NCBI GenBank assembly: GCA_000404785.1
Contig: ASNI01000045.1
Coordinates: 1 to 20,059 of the forward strand
From: Cloacimonetes bacterium SCGC AAA252-N17
GTDB lineage: Bacteria; Cloacimonadota; Cloacimonadia; JGIOTU-2
Length of the DNA: 20,059 nucleotides
Reading direction: 5' to 3'
Below are positions 7,115 to 15,158 of the stretch, piece after piece. Position numbers and translations under genes: made by a program. The notes beneath the pieces are model-generated. The model saw only the letters and a program-made list of their open reading frames with translations. It was not told the origin of the DNA and did not search any database. The number at the start of each line of letters is the position of its first letter. Position 1 is the first letter of the stretch.

Positions 7115-7373
7115 AGATTTTGGTTATGTTCAAATTTTTTTGAATAAAAAACACTTCTTGATATTTCTTTGTCAAAATATTTATGAATAAAGCTTGGAAA
7201 TTTGATAAAGGGATTAATAGAGAAATTTAACCACGAAAGACACTAAAAACACGAAAAAAGAAAATGGAGCACAGACTAACGCTGAAAAAACTTGCAAATA
7301 GTTAGTGAAGGATACCTTGGAAAACTTCGCAATAGTTTGGATTGGGCCTTCACATTGATTGTCATTTTTGAAA

Positions 7374-7453
7374 ATTCGCCTGCAACGGCCCAATGTGGTG
7401 AATATATTTTTTCTGCGAGGATTAGCACAATCTGCGAACGCCAGCAGGCGAAT
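7374..7453. repeat. Long-range inverted repeat
   Basis: ATTCGCCTGC (7374-7383) and GCAGGCGAAT (7444-7453) are perfect 10-bp reverse complements separated by 60 nt. Further imperfect pairings surround it (for example TTAGCAC near 7422 with GTGCTA near 7458). It looks like a palindromic intergenic element rather than a terminator, because no T-run follows on either strand. Confidence 0.55.
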
Positions 7454-7502
7454 CAGCGTGCTATTAATTGGAAGTTGGAAAATTATTTTTAATCAAATAA
7501 TT

Positions 7503-7523
7503 CCTCGAGGCTCTGCCTCGGGG
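7503..7523. repeat. Palindromic hairpin, GC-rich, copy 1
   Basis: CCTCGAGGC-TCT-GCCTCGGGG folds into a 9-bp stem (one T:G pair) with a 3-nt loop. It is strikingly GC-rich for its AT-rich surroundings and is followed by TTTCCAATTT. A related hairpin with a similar downstream segment (AGTCAATTTT) lies at 7626-7642. Confidence 0.6.
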
Positions 7524-7625
7524 TTTCCAATTTCTCCATCTCCATTTAGGAGAGGGCTGGGGTGAGGTAAAATAATGAAAATTCGTTTTTCAATCATTGG
7601 ATTGAAATAAAATTGGCGGAATGCT

Positions 7626-7642
7626 CCTTGGCTCTGCCACGG
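7626..7642. repeat. Palindromic hairpin, copy 2
   Basis: CCTTGGC-TCT-GCCACGG pairs over 7 positions with one mismatch around the same TCT loop as the hairpin at 7503-7523, and is followed by GGG and an AGTCAATTTT segment resembling that of copy 1. It is best read as a diverged second copy of the same small element. Confidence 0.5.
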
Positions 7643-7739
7643 GGATAGTCAATTTTAAGAATTTTCTTTATTTCTTTATCTGTGTTCATCGGTGAAAATC
7701 CGTGAGCTATTACATAAAGGAAGTTAGCACAGATTCGCA

Positions 7740-8048
7740 TTATCGTAGTATTATTGCTATCAGAAGAAAGCCGATGAGAATAATCCCACCGAGTGATGCT
7801 GTCTTCGCATAGATATTCCTGCTTTCATACGCATTGGAAAACACACCAAGAGCAATAGCTCCAAGCGGGTTCAGCGTCACAATAATGAGCATCAGTACAG
7901 GAATGGCTTCAAAAATTATCTTAAATAAATTTGTAATATGAGAAAGGTAGAGAATAAATAAAATCCATGAAAGCACTGCAGGAATGAGAAGTATAAATCC
8001 AATGATCCCAAGAGTCTGAGTATTCTGTGAAGCGCGCTGCAGCTTCAT
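7740..8048 (-). CDS. Small membrane protein at the end of the bat operon
   Basis: A 102-aa protein with three probable membrane spans (about residues 14-36, 45-69 and 83-100) and a short basic N-terminus (MKLQRASQN). I do not recognise a family. It starts 1 nt after the batE stop (TGA C ATG), so it is almost certainly cotranslated with batE and belongs to the same operon. Being conserved in frame and tightly packed argues for a real gene; the absence of any catalytic motif leaves its function open. It could be a structural or regulatory partner of the Bat membrane proteins, which is inference from position only. Confidence 0.7.
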   Translation of the reverse strand: MKLQRASQNTQTLGIIGFILLIPAVLSWILFILYLSHITNLFKIIFEAIPVLMLIIVTLNPLGAIALGVFSNAYESRNIYAKTASLGGIILIGFLLIAIILR

Positions 8049-8049
8049 G

Positions 8050-8799
8050 TCAGATAATACCTAATGCAGAGGTAAGAACCCATCCCCCATTTCCTGATGG
8101 AAGTTTTATCAGCACCCATTCATTATCAAATCTCTCTATAGAAACTTTCAGTCCCTCGTGTATGGTAAAAACCTGTGGAAAATCCTCATTCGGTCCGCTG
8201 TATGCGATAACTACTTCATCCAGAATAACTGCATTATTATCAGCATAGAAATCACGGATTCTCATAACTTCTGTTACAGTCACAAGAAAGAATATAACAG
8301 CAAAGATAACGAGAAAGACTTTAACGATCCGCTTGAGCACAGCACTTCTGCTCATTATAAGAAACACGATGAATGCCATCATTAAAATAAAAAATATAAC
8401 TGCGAACACACCCAGAAGGTTGATCGAAAAAGTATAATATATTTTGCGCAGCAGCGTCTCAATAAATGATCGCTCTACTTCCTCTTTATCTTTTATGTTT
8501 GCCATCAGCATTGTAATATTTTCATTTAGTTCTTGGTTGAGAGGTTCGAACTTTGCAGCTTTCTCGTAATAGAGACGTGCATTGCCAAGGTCATTGAGTT
8601 TGAAATATGTATTGCCAAGGTTATAAAAAAGCTCGTAATTTTCTACATCCTCATTGACAAGCTTCATATATTCTTCTTTGGCTATTTGGTAATTCTGCTC
8701 CTGGTATGCACTATTTGCAGCAGTGAGATTATACTCTTTTGCACAAAGCAGCAAGGGGATAATAAATAAAATGCTCAAAATATAAATAATCTTTTTCAT
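8050..8799 (-). CDS. batE: BatE, TPR and SH3-type membrane protein of the aerotolerance operon
   Basis: A signal peptide (residues 1-20) is followed by two to three TPR units (about 22-90, with NYELFYNLGNTYFKLND at 54-70 typical), two membrane spans (about 127-149 and 158-176) and a C-terminal bacterial SH3-like domain (about 187-247, with VVIAYSGPNED and GGWVLTSALG). This order is that of BatE proteins. Family knowledge: the bat genes were linked to oxygen tolerance in Bacteroides fragilis, and are thought to form envelope complexes with MoxR-type ATPases; the molecular activity is unknown. The start overlaps the batD stop by 4 nt (ATGA). The LLLCA at the signal peptide end is not a canonical lipobox, so lipidation is doubtful. 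Confidence 0.9.
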   Translation of the reverse strand: MKKIIYILSILFIIPLLLCAKEYNLTAANSAYQEQNYQIAKEEYMKLVNEDVENYELFYNLGNTYFKLNDLGNARLYYEKAAKFEPLNQELNENITMLMANIKDKEEVERSFIETLLRKIYYTFSINLLGVFAVIFFILMMAFIVFLIMSRSAVLKRIVKVFLVIFAVIFFLVTVTEVMRIRDFYADNNAVILDEVVIAYSGPNEDFPQVFTIHEGLKVSIERFDNEWVLIKLPSGNGGWVLTSALGII

Positions 8800-10592
8800 C
8801 TTTTTTTCCTGAACTTTATCTTTGAAAGGTTTTGAAGGATCATATTCAATTCCTTAAATTTTTCCTCAAGCGCTTCATGAGAAAATTGCGTGCCTCCAAA
8901 ACGTGCATTGTCTGTCATTTTGAGGAAATTGATTATTTCATCAATAAACCCTTCAGGGAGTTCTCGTTTATGAAGCTCTGCAATAATATCCTGAATTTTG
9001 GATGCACCTGCAGAGATATTACATTTATTTGCAATGAAATTTTTCAATGCATTATCGGCTGCAACAAAAAAAGTGGAAATGTCATCATTTTTCAATGCTG
9101 CTTGCACCTCACCCAGATCCTTCTGAAGATGTTTATTGGAAATTCTCGCTCTGTAATATGCTTTATCTTGCAGCAGTTTTTCACGTTCTTTATTGATGAT
9201 CAGCGCAGCGACAATACTTAAAAAGGATAAAACTATCAGTATCCAAAACCATGCCTGTGAGATGATGAGCGTGTAATCTGTTATCGTATTTTTTGTAATG
9301 ATAAAATGAATATCCAAGCCCTGAATATCAATATCCTGAGGGCGAATATATGAAAGCGAACCGGGAGTTACTTTCCCCTTTTCAACATCGAGCGTAAGTG
9401 ATTTTGTATAGATGGCTTTATATGTTTCTGAATGTGGATCAAAATAAGTGAAGGAAATTTGTGGCAGATCGTACGTGCCGGGTTCTTCAGGTATGAGAAT
9501 ATATTTGATGACCTTTTTGCCGGAAACATTATCAGGATGATACAGAACATCGCTCTCTTCAGGTGGGAAAGTATCAATATTTGGAATGACCGACAAGGTC
9601 GGTGGCTCAAACATGCGGATATTCCCCGAACCGGAAATAGTAATGGCAAGCGTAACTGATTCGCCGATTTTTACCTGTGAAGAACTAAGTTCTGATTTTA
9701 TGCTGTACTGCCCTACCGCTCCCGAGAAATTCTGTGGCTGTCCTGCGAGGGGAAGCGGCTTAACTTTTATTCCTAAAGTATTCGATTGAATATAAACTCG
9801 TTTCGTTGTACTGAAATCAAAGAAACTCTTTGCAGGGACTTCATAGGCGCAGAGCAGTTCCATTTTATCCAACGTAAATGAATTTGCATTTGTTGGAAAA
9901 AGCGTATAATCACTTATGCGATAGGCATAATAACGTATGCCGTTTATGACTTCGAGGGTATGTGTAATATTTTTTGCCTGAAAGGTCTCTTCTTTCACGA
10001 AACCTGCAAATTCCGGCATTTTTTCTGCATTAAGCCCGACCAATCCTTTATTACTGTATAACACATATTTGATCGTAAAGGGTTCTCCAACAAAAACCTC
10101 AGATTTACTTGGTGTTGCTTGAAGAAAAATCCGAACATTATTTGAAGAGCTATTATTTTGCTTTTGTGTATTCTGCCTTGATTGTGGTACATTACTATTT
10201 GCTTCGACAACATTCACATTTATCGTTTTCGAGCGATAGGTTTTGTCCTTGAATTTTGTATAAATTGGCGGTATCGTGAAGCTGCCGGTTTTCAAAGGAC
10301 GCAAAGAATAGGTAAAGCTCTGTGTAACCGATCTCGACATCTCATTATTTATGATCTCAATTGAAGTAGAACTTGAAGAAGATTGCCCAACTATTTGAAA
10401 TCCTGTTAGTTGCGGTATCTCTGGCTCAGCATCGATCTGCATGTCGGAATTGATCTCAATTGACAAATTTAATAGCTCATTTAAGGAAACTGTATTCTTG
10501 TCAACATAGGATGTGATTGTGATATTATCCGCAAAACATGCTGTGCTGATCATCAATATGAGAAAAGAAAAGAGAAATATTTTTTTTATCAT
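8796..10592 (-). CDS. batD: BatD, large periplasmic protein anchored in the inner membrane
   Basis: The 598-aa protein has a signal peptide (residues 1-21), a long beta-rich periplasmic region made of repeated Ig-like or BatD-type modules (about 22-130, 150-270 and 295-405), one membrane span (about 447-466) and a cytoplasmic helical tail (about 467-598). Landmarks include SVTQSFTYSLRPLKTGSFTIPP (89-110), VFVGEPFTIKYVLYS (166-180) and the third-module phrase IPEEPGTYDLPQISFTYFDP (367-386). This is the oxygen-tolerance BatD architecture. It starts 1 nt after the batC stop (TAG T ATG) and overlaps batE. Length is usual for the family. Role: probably the periplasmic scaffold or sensor of the Bat complex (inference from topology). 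Confidence 0.92.
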   Translation of the reverse strand: MIKKIFLFSFLILMISTACFADNITITSYVDKNTVSLNELLNLSIEINSDMQIDAEPEIPQLTGFQIVGQSSSSSTSIEIINNEMSRSVTQSFTYSLRPLKTGSFTIPPIYTKFKDKTYRSKTINVNVVEANSNVPQSRQNTQKQNNSSSNNVRIFLQATPSKSEVFVGEPFTIKYVLYSNKGLVGLNAEKMPEFAGFVKEETFQAKNITHTLEVINGIRYYAYRISDYTLFPTNANSFTLDKMELLCAYEVPAKSFFDFSTTKRVYIQSNTLGIKVKPLPLAGQPQNFSGAVGQYSIKSELSSSQVKIGESVTLAITISGSGNIRMFEPPTLSVIPNIDTFPPEESDVLYHPDNVSGKKVIKYILIPEEPGTYDLPQISFTYFDPHSETYKAIYTKSLTLDVEKGKVTPGSLSYIRPQDIDIQGLDIHFIITKNTITDYTLIISQAWFWILIVLSFLSIVAALIINKEREKLLQDKAYYRARISNKHLQKDLGEVQAALKNDDISTFFVAADNALKNFIANKCNISAGASKIQDIIAELHKRELPEGFIDEIINFLKMTDNARFGGTQFSHEALEEKFKELNMILQNLSKIKFRKKR

Positions 10593-10593
10593 A

Positions 10594-11355
10594 CTACCAG
10601 TTCTTATCCACTTTTTTGCCCGGTTCCTGTTGAAGTAATTTCTTCATTCTTTCTTTTTGATTATCCTCTTCAGCACGCTGCATTACGTCAAGAATTCTCT
10701 CTGCCTGTTTCTTTTCGTCATCGGTTGGTTGAGGTTGATTCTGCTGCTCCTGCTCGTTCTGTTGCTCTTGATCCTCTTGTTGCTGTTGCTGCTGCTGTTC
10801 TTGTTCTTCTTCCTGATCCTCTTTTTGCTGATCCTGATTTTGCTGCTGTTTATCCTGCTGCTCTTGTTCCTTATCCTGTTGATCCTGATCTTGATCTTGC
10901 TGTTGTTGCTGTTGCTCCTGCTGCTGCTGAAGATACTGTCGTGTCAGTTCATAATTATACTTAGTATCTGCATCTTTCGGATTCTCAATGAGCGAATCGC
11001 GATAATACTCGATTGCCTTCTGATAATCCTGTTGTTGAAAATATGAATCCCCAATATTGTAGAGTACTTTGGCCTTATTAATATCTTCATTCTTCAAGCT
11101 GGCTTTATATTCTGCAATTGCTTCAACGTATTTTTCGTTTTTATAATGGGCATTTGCAAGATTATAATGTATCTTTCCCTCTTCGGGATATTCAATACTG
11201 CTCTGCTTGAAAAGTTCTTCAGCTTTGACATAATCTTCTTTTTGATATGCCTTCTTTGCATTATTGTTTTTCAACACCTTTTCATAGTTAAGTGCAAAGC
11301 AATTTTGCACAAACAGAACCATCAACAATCCAAGAATCACAAAAAATTTTCTCAT
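10594..11355 (-). CDS. batC: BatC, TPR protein with a Gln-rich tail
   Basis: I start this gene at the ATG at 11355, which overlaps the batB stop by 4 nt (ATGA) like other junctions here and gives a clean signal peptide (residues 1-21); an ATG 7 codons upstream is possible but would overlap batB by 25 nt. After the signal peptide come three TPR units (about 31-64, 60-90 and 95-130, with KVLYNIGDSYFQQQDYQKAI typical). Residues 140-211 are almost only Gln, Glu and Asp. A short charged C-terminal segment (212-253, ILDVMQRAEEDN) follows; this is conserved in BatC proteins as I recall. It would act in the periplasm, probably as the TPR partner of BatA, BatB and BatD. Confidence 0.9.
   Translation of the reverse strand: MRKFFVILGLLMVLFVQNCFALNYEKVLKNNNAKKAYQKEDYVKAEELFKQSSIEYPEEGKIHYNLANAHYKNEKYVEAIAEYKASLKNEDINKAKVLYNIGDSYFQQQDYQKAIEYYRDSLIENPKDADTKYNYELTRQYLQQQQEQQQQQQDQDQDQQDKEQEQQDKQQQNQDQQKEDQEEEQEQQQQQQQEDQEQQNEQEQQNQPQPTDDEKKQAERILDVMQRAEEDNQKERMKKLLQQEPGKKVDKNW
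10723..10938. repeat. Low-complexity Gln/Glu/Asp-coding tract within batC
   Basis: About 216 bp consist of CTG/TTG/CTT/ATC-type triplets (plus strand) that encode runs of Gln with interspersed Glu and Asp. The triplet mixture is uneven rather than a pure microsatellite. It is in frame with batC and could vary in length by slippage. The opposite strand shows an artificial Leu-rich frame. Confidence 0.85.
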
Positions 11356-12353
11356 GTTCTTATTTTCCTTTCCCATAATATAAACTCGATCAGCAATAAA
11401 AACAAGGCAAATAGGACAAAAAACTGATACTGCTCTTTATATTGTGAGTAATGGCGTTCTGCGATCTTCTCCTTTTCCAGCAAACTAATATCATTTAGGA
11501 TATCCCTTATCTCCTGCTGTCCGGAAGAAACCTGAAAGAAAAGTCCGTCTGTTTCCTTAGCGATCCAGCTCAGGTTTGAAAAATCCAATTTTGTAAGCAC
11601 GATATTCCCTTCCCTATCTTTAAGATACTCTTTTTCGCCGGTTTGCGGATTGATAAGCGGAATGGGAGCTCCTTTTTGTGTGCCAATTCCCAATGTATAA
11701 ATAATTATGTGGTTTTCTTTTGCTTTTTTCACAGCATCTTTGAAATCACCTTGCAGGTTTTCTCCATCGGTGATAAGCACCATTACGCGATTTTGAGTAT
11801 CATGTACAAAAAGAGTGCTTGCTTTTTTAATCGCATTGGCAATATCAGTCCCCTCTTCCGGAACAAGTCCCACATCCACAATTGAAGCGAACATTTTCAG
11901 TGCTGAATAATCTGACGTAATGGGACATTGTACAAATGCATCTCCTGAGAATATCACAAGTCCAACTCTATCGCCTGTAAGCATATCGATGAATGTCATG
12001 AAAGAATTTTTTGCTCTCTGGATACGGTTTGGTGCAAGGTCCTCTGCAAGCATGCTTGTGGAAACATCTATCGCTACCACAATATCCAGTCCTTTTTCTT
12101 CGAGAATCTGCAATTTCTTACCCCACTGCGGACGGGCTGCAGCAATGATAAGCAATACAATTATGCAAATCCATAGAATGCTTTTTAGGGTTCTTGAAAC
12201 GTGTGACAGATTTGTGATAAGCTTCTTCTGAAGTTCTATGCTGCTGAATTCAGAAAATACCTTTTTTCTCCTTTTTATCGAGAAGTACATAAGCAGTATA
12301 AGAATAGGCACCAGAAGTAATAACAACAAAATTTCAGGATTTCCAAATCGCAT
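11352..12353 (-). CDS. batB: BatB, membrane-anchored von Willebrand factor A protein
   Basis: The 333-aa protein has two N-terminal membrane spans (about residues 8-25 and 57-74), a VWA domain (about 90-280) and a C-terminal span (about 310-327). The metal-binding MIDAS motif is complete: D96-V-S98-T-S100, T169 in PEEGTD and D196 in LITDGE. AARPQWG (72-78) after the second span is typical of BatA/BatB. VWA domains of this type bind protein partners through Mg2+. The ATG follows the batA stop without a gap (TAAATG), which indicates coupled translation; the end overlaps batC by 4 nt. Together with BatA it probably forms the VWA core of the Bat complex in the cytoplasmic membrane. Confidence 0.95.
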   Translation of the reverse strand: MRFGNPEILLLLLLVPILILLMYFSIKRRKKVFSEFSSIELQKKLITNLSHVSRTLKSILWICIIVLLIIAAARPQWGKKLQILEEKGLDIVVAIDVSTSMLAEDLAPNRIQRAKNSFMTFIDMLTGDRVGLVIFSGDAFVQCPITSDYSALKMFASIVDVGLVPEEGTDIANAIKKASTLFVHDTQNRVMVLITDGENLQGDFKDAVKKAKENHIIIYTLGIGTQKGAPIPLINPQTGEKEYLKDREGNIVLTKLDFSNLSWIAKETDGLFFQVSSGQQEIRDILNDISLLEKEKIAERHYSQYKEQYQFFVLFALFLLLIEFILWERKIRT

Positions 12354-13352
12354 TTATGGTATCCTCTTTAAAATAAATCTTGAGTACAAAATTTCAAGCA
12401 CAAGCAAGAAAATAGCTGTATAAAGGAAATAGTAGAAAAGGTCGTAATAACGATAATGCACTTTTTCTGTGATCTCGGTTTTTTCCATTTTATCGATGTG
12501 CTGCATGATCTCTTTTAATTGCTCAGGATTCTGAGCGCGGGAAGCTTTTTCTGTGCCACATATTTCAGCAATTTTATTCAAAGTGTTCATATCAATATTG
12601 AGCTGCTGGGATACATACTGCCTGCCATAGATCGGATGATCAACCGGAATTTGCGAAACACCTTCTTTACCTACGCCAATTGGATATATCTTTATATCAA
12701 GGTCTTTTGCAAGAGTTGCAGCAGTAACAGGATCGATCTCGCCGGAATTATTTCTACCGTCTGTAAGCAGAATTATCACTTTACTCTTTGCGGCAGAGTC
12801 GCGCAAACGGTTTATTGATGTGGCAATTCCCATGCCAATTGCAGTTCCGTCCTCGACCATGCCTGTTTTGATCTTTTCAAGCAACTCGATCAATATCTTA
12901 TGGTCAATCGTAAGAGGGCACTGAGTATAGCTTTCCCCTCCAAAAATGACCAGTCCAAGTCTGTCTGTCGGGCGAGACTCTATGAATTTCTTTGCTTCTT
13001 TTTTTGCAACAAATAGCCGATTGTTTGGTTGAAAGTCGATAGCTCTCATACTGGTTGACACATCCATTGCAAGTATGATATCCACACCCTTACCCTTCAC
13101 ACGAGTAAACCGTTCCGGTATGACAGGTCTGGCAAGTGCGATCACACAAGCAATAAATATTAAAAGATGAAATATATAATGAAGATAATAGAGTATCTGC
13201 GTTCTGCTTGAAACAAAGGATTGTAAAAGCTGTATGTTAGAATAGAGAACGGTCGGCTTCTTCCTACTTTTTATGAAAATTTCATATAAAACCAGAAGTG
13301 GAATCAGAAGCAATAGCCAGAAAATGGCAGGTTTAAGAAATTCAATCCGCAT
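12354..13352 (-). CDS. batA: BatA, membrane-anchored von Willebrand factor A protein
   Basis: The 332-aa protein has the same plan as BatB: N-terminal spans (about residues 8-25 and 57-74), the ALARPVIPE segment (72-80), a VWA domain (about 89-290) and a C-terminal span (about 307-325). The MIDAS residues are intact: D97-V-S99-T-S101, T170 in EDGTA and D198 in LLTDGR. I assign it as BatA because it comes first and lies directly after the DUF58 and DUF4381-like genes, the usual order. It overlaps the preceding gene by 11 nt and abuts batB with no gap. BatA and BatB are evidently paralogues; both being intact argues for separate roles. Confidence 0.95.
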   Translation of the reverse strand: MRIEFLKPAIFWLLLLIPLLVLYEIFIKSRKKPTVLYSNIQLLQSFVSSRTQILYYLHYIFHLLIFIACVIALARPVIPERFTRVKGKGVDIILAMDVSTSMRAIDFQPNNRLFVAKKEAKKFIESRPTDRLGLVIFGGESYTQCPLTIDHKILIELLEKIKTGMVEDGTAIGMGIATSINRLRDSAAKSKVIILLTDGRNNSGEIDPVTAATLAKDLDIKIYPIGVGKEGVSQIPVDHPIYGRQYVSQQLNIDMNTLNKIAEICGTEKASRAQNPEQLKEIMQHIDKMEKTEITEKVHYRYYDLFYYFLYTAIFLLVLEILYSRFILKRIP

Positions 13353-14265
13353 CTTTTTCCTCTTTTATCTCTTTCTCTTTTGTTGTATGAATAACATCAA
13401 CAAGTTCATTTAACACGTTCTCAGCATCCTGAATTGGAGGAATATATTTTGCGAATTTCACACGATCACATTCCTGAAGAATTGCATTAGTTTCAATTCT
13501 TTTTTCAACATTCAGATATTTGAGGAATTGGCGTATCTCATACCCTGTCATCTCAAGAAATGGCTTATGATAACGATTTTCAAGATACTCTCTGCATATC
13601 CAGGAAACCTCGACATAGTAGCGCTTTATATCTCCTTTTGCGATGTAATCCTGCAACTTTAACTGCTTGATCTTTTTCAGAGCGATCACATGGGCGGGAA
13701 GTATCTTCTTTTTCTTTTCAGGAATGAACGCCAATCCCTTTTTGCTTCGCGTAATAATGATAATGACAAATATTATTACCGCAATTATCAAAAGCGGAAA
13801 TGCAATATCCCAGAAACCAAGATATAATGAAACCGGCGGTTTAATATCTTTGAGAGCAACACTATCTGCAGGCAGAACCGAATGAATTAAAACTTGGAGT
13901 GAATCGGAATATATTTTCACAGAATCTTCCAAAGAGGTAAGAATGAATTCCTGCGGAGGAATAGTTTGCAATCCTGTATCAAAAAGAGCTGAGGTAAAAT
14001 GAAAATCAGTCTTTATCTCATCATCAATTTTTTGTATATCGGATGTATATGAAAAGATAATAAATATCTCTGAAGGTTCCTGCTGTACATAAAGAACGCT
14101 ACTTTTATAATTATGCAGTATGGATACGTCAAAATATATCCTGTCCCCTACACTAAGGTGATCGAGATCGGTTTTCAATGTATCAATTTTTGTATAGACA
14201 GTAAAACCAAATGCAATACTATTTAATAAGATCGCTAATCCAACAAGTACTACTATCTTCTTCAT
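13342..14265 (-). CDS. Membrane-anchored protein between DUF58 and BatA (DUF4381-like)
   Basis: The 307-aa protein has a signal peptide (residues 1-20), a beta-rich extracytoplasmic domain (about 21-145), one membrane span (about 153-173) and a cytoplasmic helical domain (about 187-295). The cytoplasmic part contains WICREYLENRY (222-231) and CDRVKFAKYIPP (266-277), the kind of motif seen in the hypothetical proteins that sit at this place in MoxR/bat operons. This matches a role as an adaptor between the cytoplasmic MoxR/DUF58 pair and the periplasmic Bat proteins (inference). It overlaps the DUF58 gene by 4 nt (ATGA) and batA by 11 nt. The C-terminus is very acidic and basic (KEKEIKEEKDAD). 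Confidence 0.82.
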   Translation of the reverse strand: MKKIVVLVGLAILLNSIAFGFTVYTKIDTLKTDLDHLSVGDRIYFDVSILHNYKSSVLYVQQEPSEIFIIFSYTSDIQKIDDEIKTDFHFTSALFDTGLQTIPPQEFILTSLEDSVKIYSDSLQVLIHSVLPADSVALKDIKPPVSLYLGFWDIAFPLLIIAVIIFVIIIITRSKKGLAFIPEKKKKILPAHVIALKKIKQLKLQDYIAKGDIKRYYVEVSWICREYLENRYHKPFLEMTGYEIRQFLKYLNVEKRIETNAILQECDRVKFAKYIPPIQDAENVLNELVDVIHTTKEKEIKEEKDAD

Positions 14266-15140
14266 CGATACCTTTTAGCTCTCGCTTTGAAAAATTTCAC
14301 TATATCTTCAATATAATCCGCATCCGTGCGGATGTCTATCAGGTCGATCTTTAACTTTTTCAAAAGTTGTGGAAAGGACTGGATGGTTCGTTCAATATGC
14401 TCTTCGTATCTCTTTCGAAGCTGGTTATCATTTGCGTTAATGATCATTTCTTTGCCTGTTTCCGCATCTTGAAAAGTAATGAATCCCACTTCGGGAATTG
14501 TGTATTCTTTCGGATCGAGAATTCGGATCGCAACGACATCATGCTTTTGTGCAACTATCTGCAATGTCTTTTGATAGTCAACATCAAAGAAATCTGAAAT
14601 GAGGAAAATAATGCTTCGTTTCTTGGACATTTTGTAGTAATATTCGAGTGCATTCTTCAAACTTGTTTTCTGATGAACCGGTTTGTAATACAATATTTCA
14701 CGAACAATTCTCAAAACTGAATTTTTTCCCTTTTTGGGAGGAATGTATTTCTCCACTTCATCAGAGAAGAGGAGCAATCCAACTTTATCATTGTTTTTAG
14801 TTGCTGAAAATGCAAGAATAGCGCCAACTTCCGCAGCGATCTCCCTTTTCAGTTTGTGGAATGTGCCAAATGAACCCGATCCGCTCACATCTATCATAAG
14901 CATTACTGTAAGTTCGCGGGTTTCCTCGAACTTTTTTATATAGGGATGTCCCATACGTGCAGACACATTCCAGTCAATGAGTCTGACATTGTCTCCGGGC
15001 TGGTATGCACGCACCTCGGAAAATTCGAGTCCCTGTCCTTTGAACACGCTGTGATACTCCCCTGAAAACATGTCACTAACAATGCTTCTGGTGGATATCT
15101 CGATGCGTTTTATCTGCTGGAGAATCTCTTTTGGGATCAT
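14262..15140 (-). CDS. DUF58 domain protein of the MoxR/Bat operon
   Basis: The 292-aa protein carries the DUF58 signature: the segment GLEFSEVRAYQPGD (37-50) continuing to VRLIDWNVSAR (52-62). It then enters a VWA-like fold whose MIDAS-type motif, D84-V-S86-G-S88, is present. No membrane span is seen, so it is probably cytoplasmic or peripheral. DUF58 proteins nearly always accompany MoxR AAA+ ATPases; here moxR ends only 18 nt upstream. The upstream ribosome-binding site is weak, so coupling to moxR translation is likely. Length and motifs are standard for the family. Confidence 0.95.
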   Translation of the reverse strand: MIPKEILQQIKRIEISTRSIVSDMFSGEYHSVFKGQGLEFSEVRAYQPGDNVRLIDWNVSARMGHPYIKKFEETRELTVMLMIDVSGSGSFGTFHKLKREIAAEVGAILAFSATKNNDKVGLLLFSDEVEKYIPPKKGKNSVLRIVREILYYKPVHQKTSLKNALEYYYKMSKKRSIIFLISDFFDVDYQKTLQIVAQKHDVVAIRILDPKEYTIPEVGFITFQDAETGKEMIINANDNQLRKRYEEHIERTIQSFPQLLKKLKIDLIDIRTDADYIEDIVKFFKARAKRYR

Positions 15141-15158
15141 AAACTGCGAACTTTTGGA

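Larger units (their letters stand above)
7115..7739. other. Intergenic stretch without genes, palindromic and low-information sequence
   Basis: This 625-bp gap separates the bat operon from the pgs block, both on the minus strand. I see no credible gene. It contains phrases of a kind I recall from intergenic repeats in many environmental genomes (about 7230-7260 'ccacgaaagacac…cacgaaaaa' and about 7679-7710 'tgtgttcatcggtgaaaatccgtg'), an inverted repeat at 7374-7453, and two related hairpins at 7503-7523 and 7626-7642. Nearest pgsB it is AT-rich with TTGACA at 7175-7170 (minus), a possible -35 element. I found no convincing rho-independent terminator for the bat operon here. Confidence 0.6.

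Noticed and set aside
7170..7175. TTGACA upstream of pgsB (minus), and similar ones at 123-128, 19806-19811 and 19857-19862, considered as promoters
   Set aside because: None has a convincing -10 element at normal spacing, and -35 use in this lineage is unknown; noted in the intergenic entries only.
7292..7565. Two overlapping plus-strand frames of 66 and 68 codons in the intergenic gap
   Set aside because: They run through hairpins and stock repeat phrases and lack ribosome-binding sites.
10657..11046. Plus-strand Leu-rich frame of 129 codons
   Set aside because: It is the antisense of the Gln-rich tract of batC (CAG/CAA read backwards as CTG/TTG).
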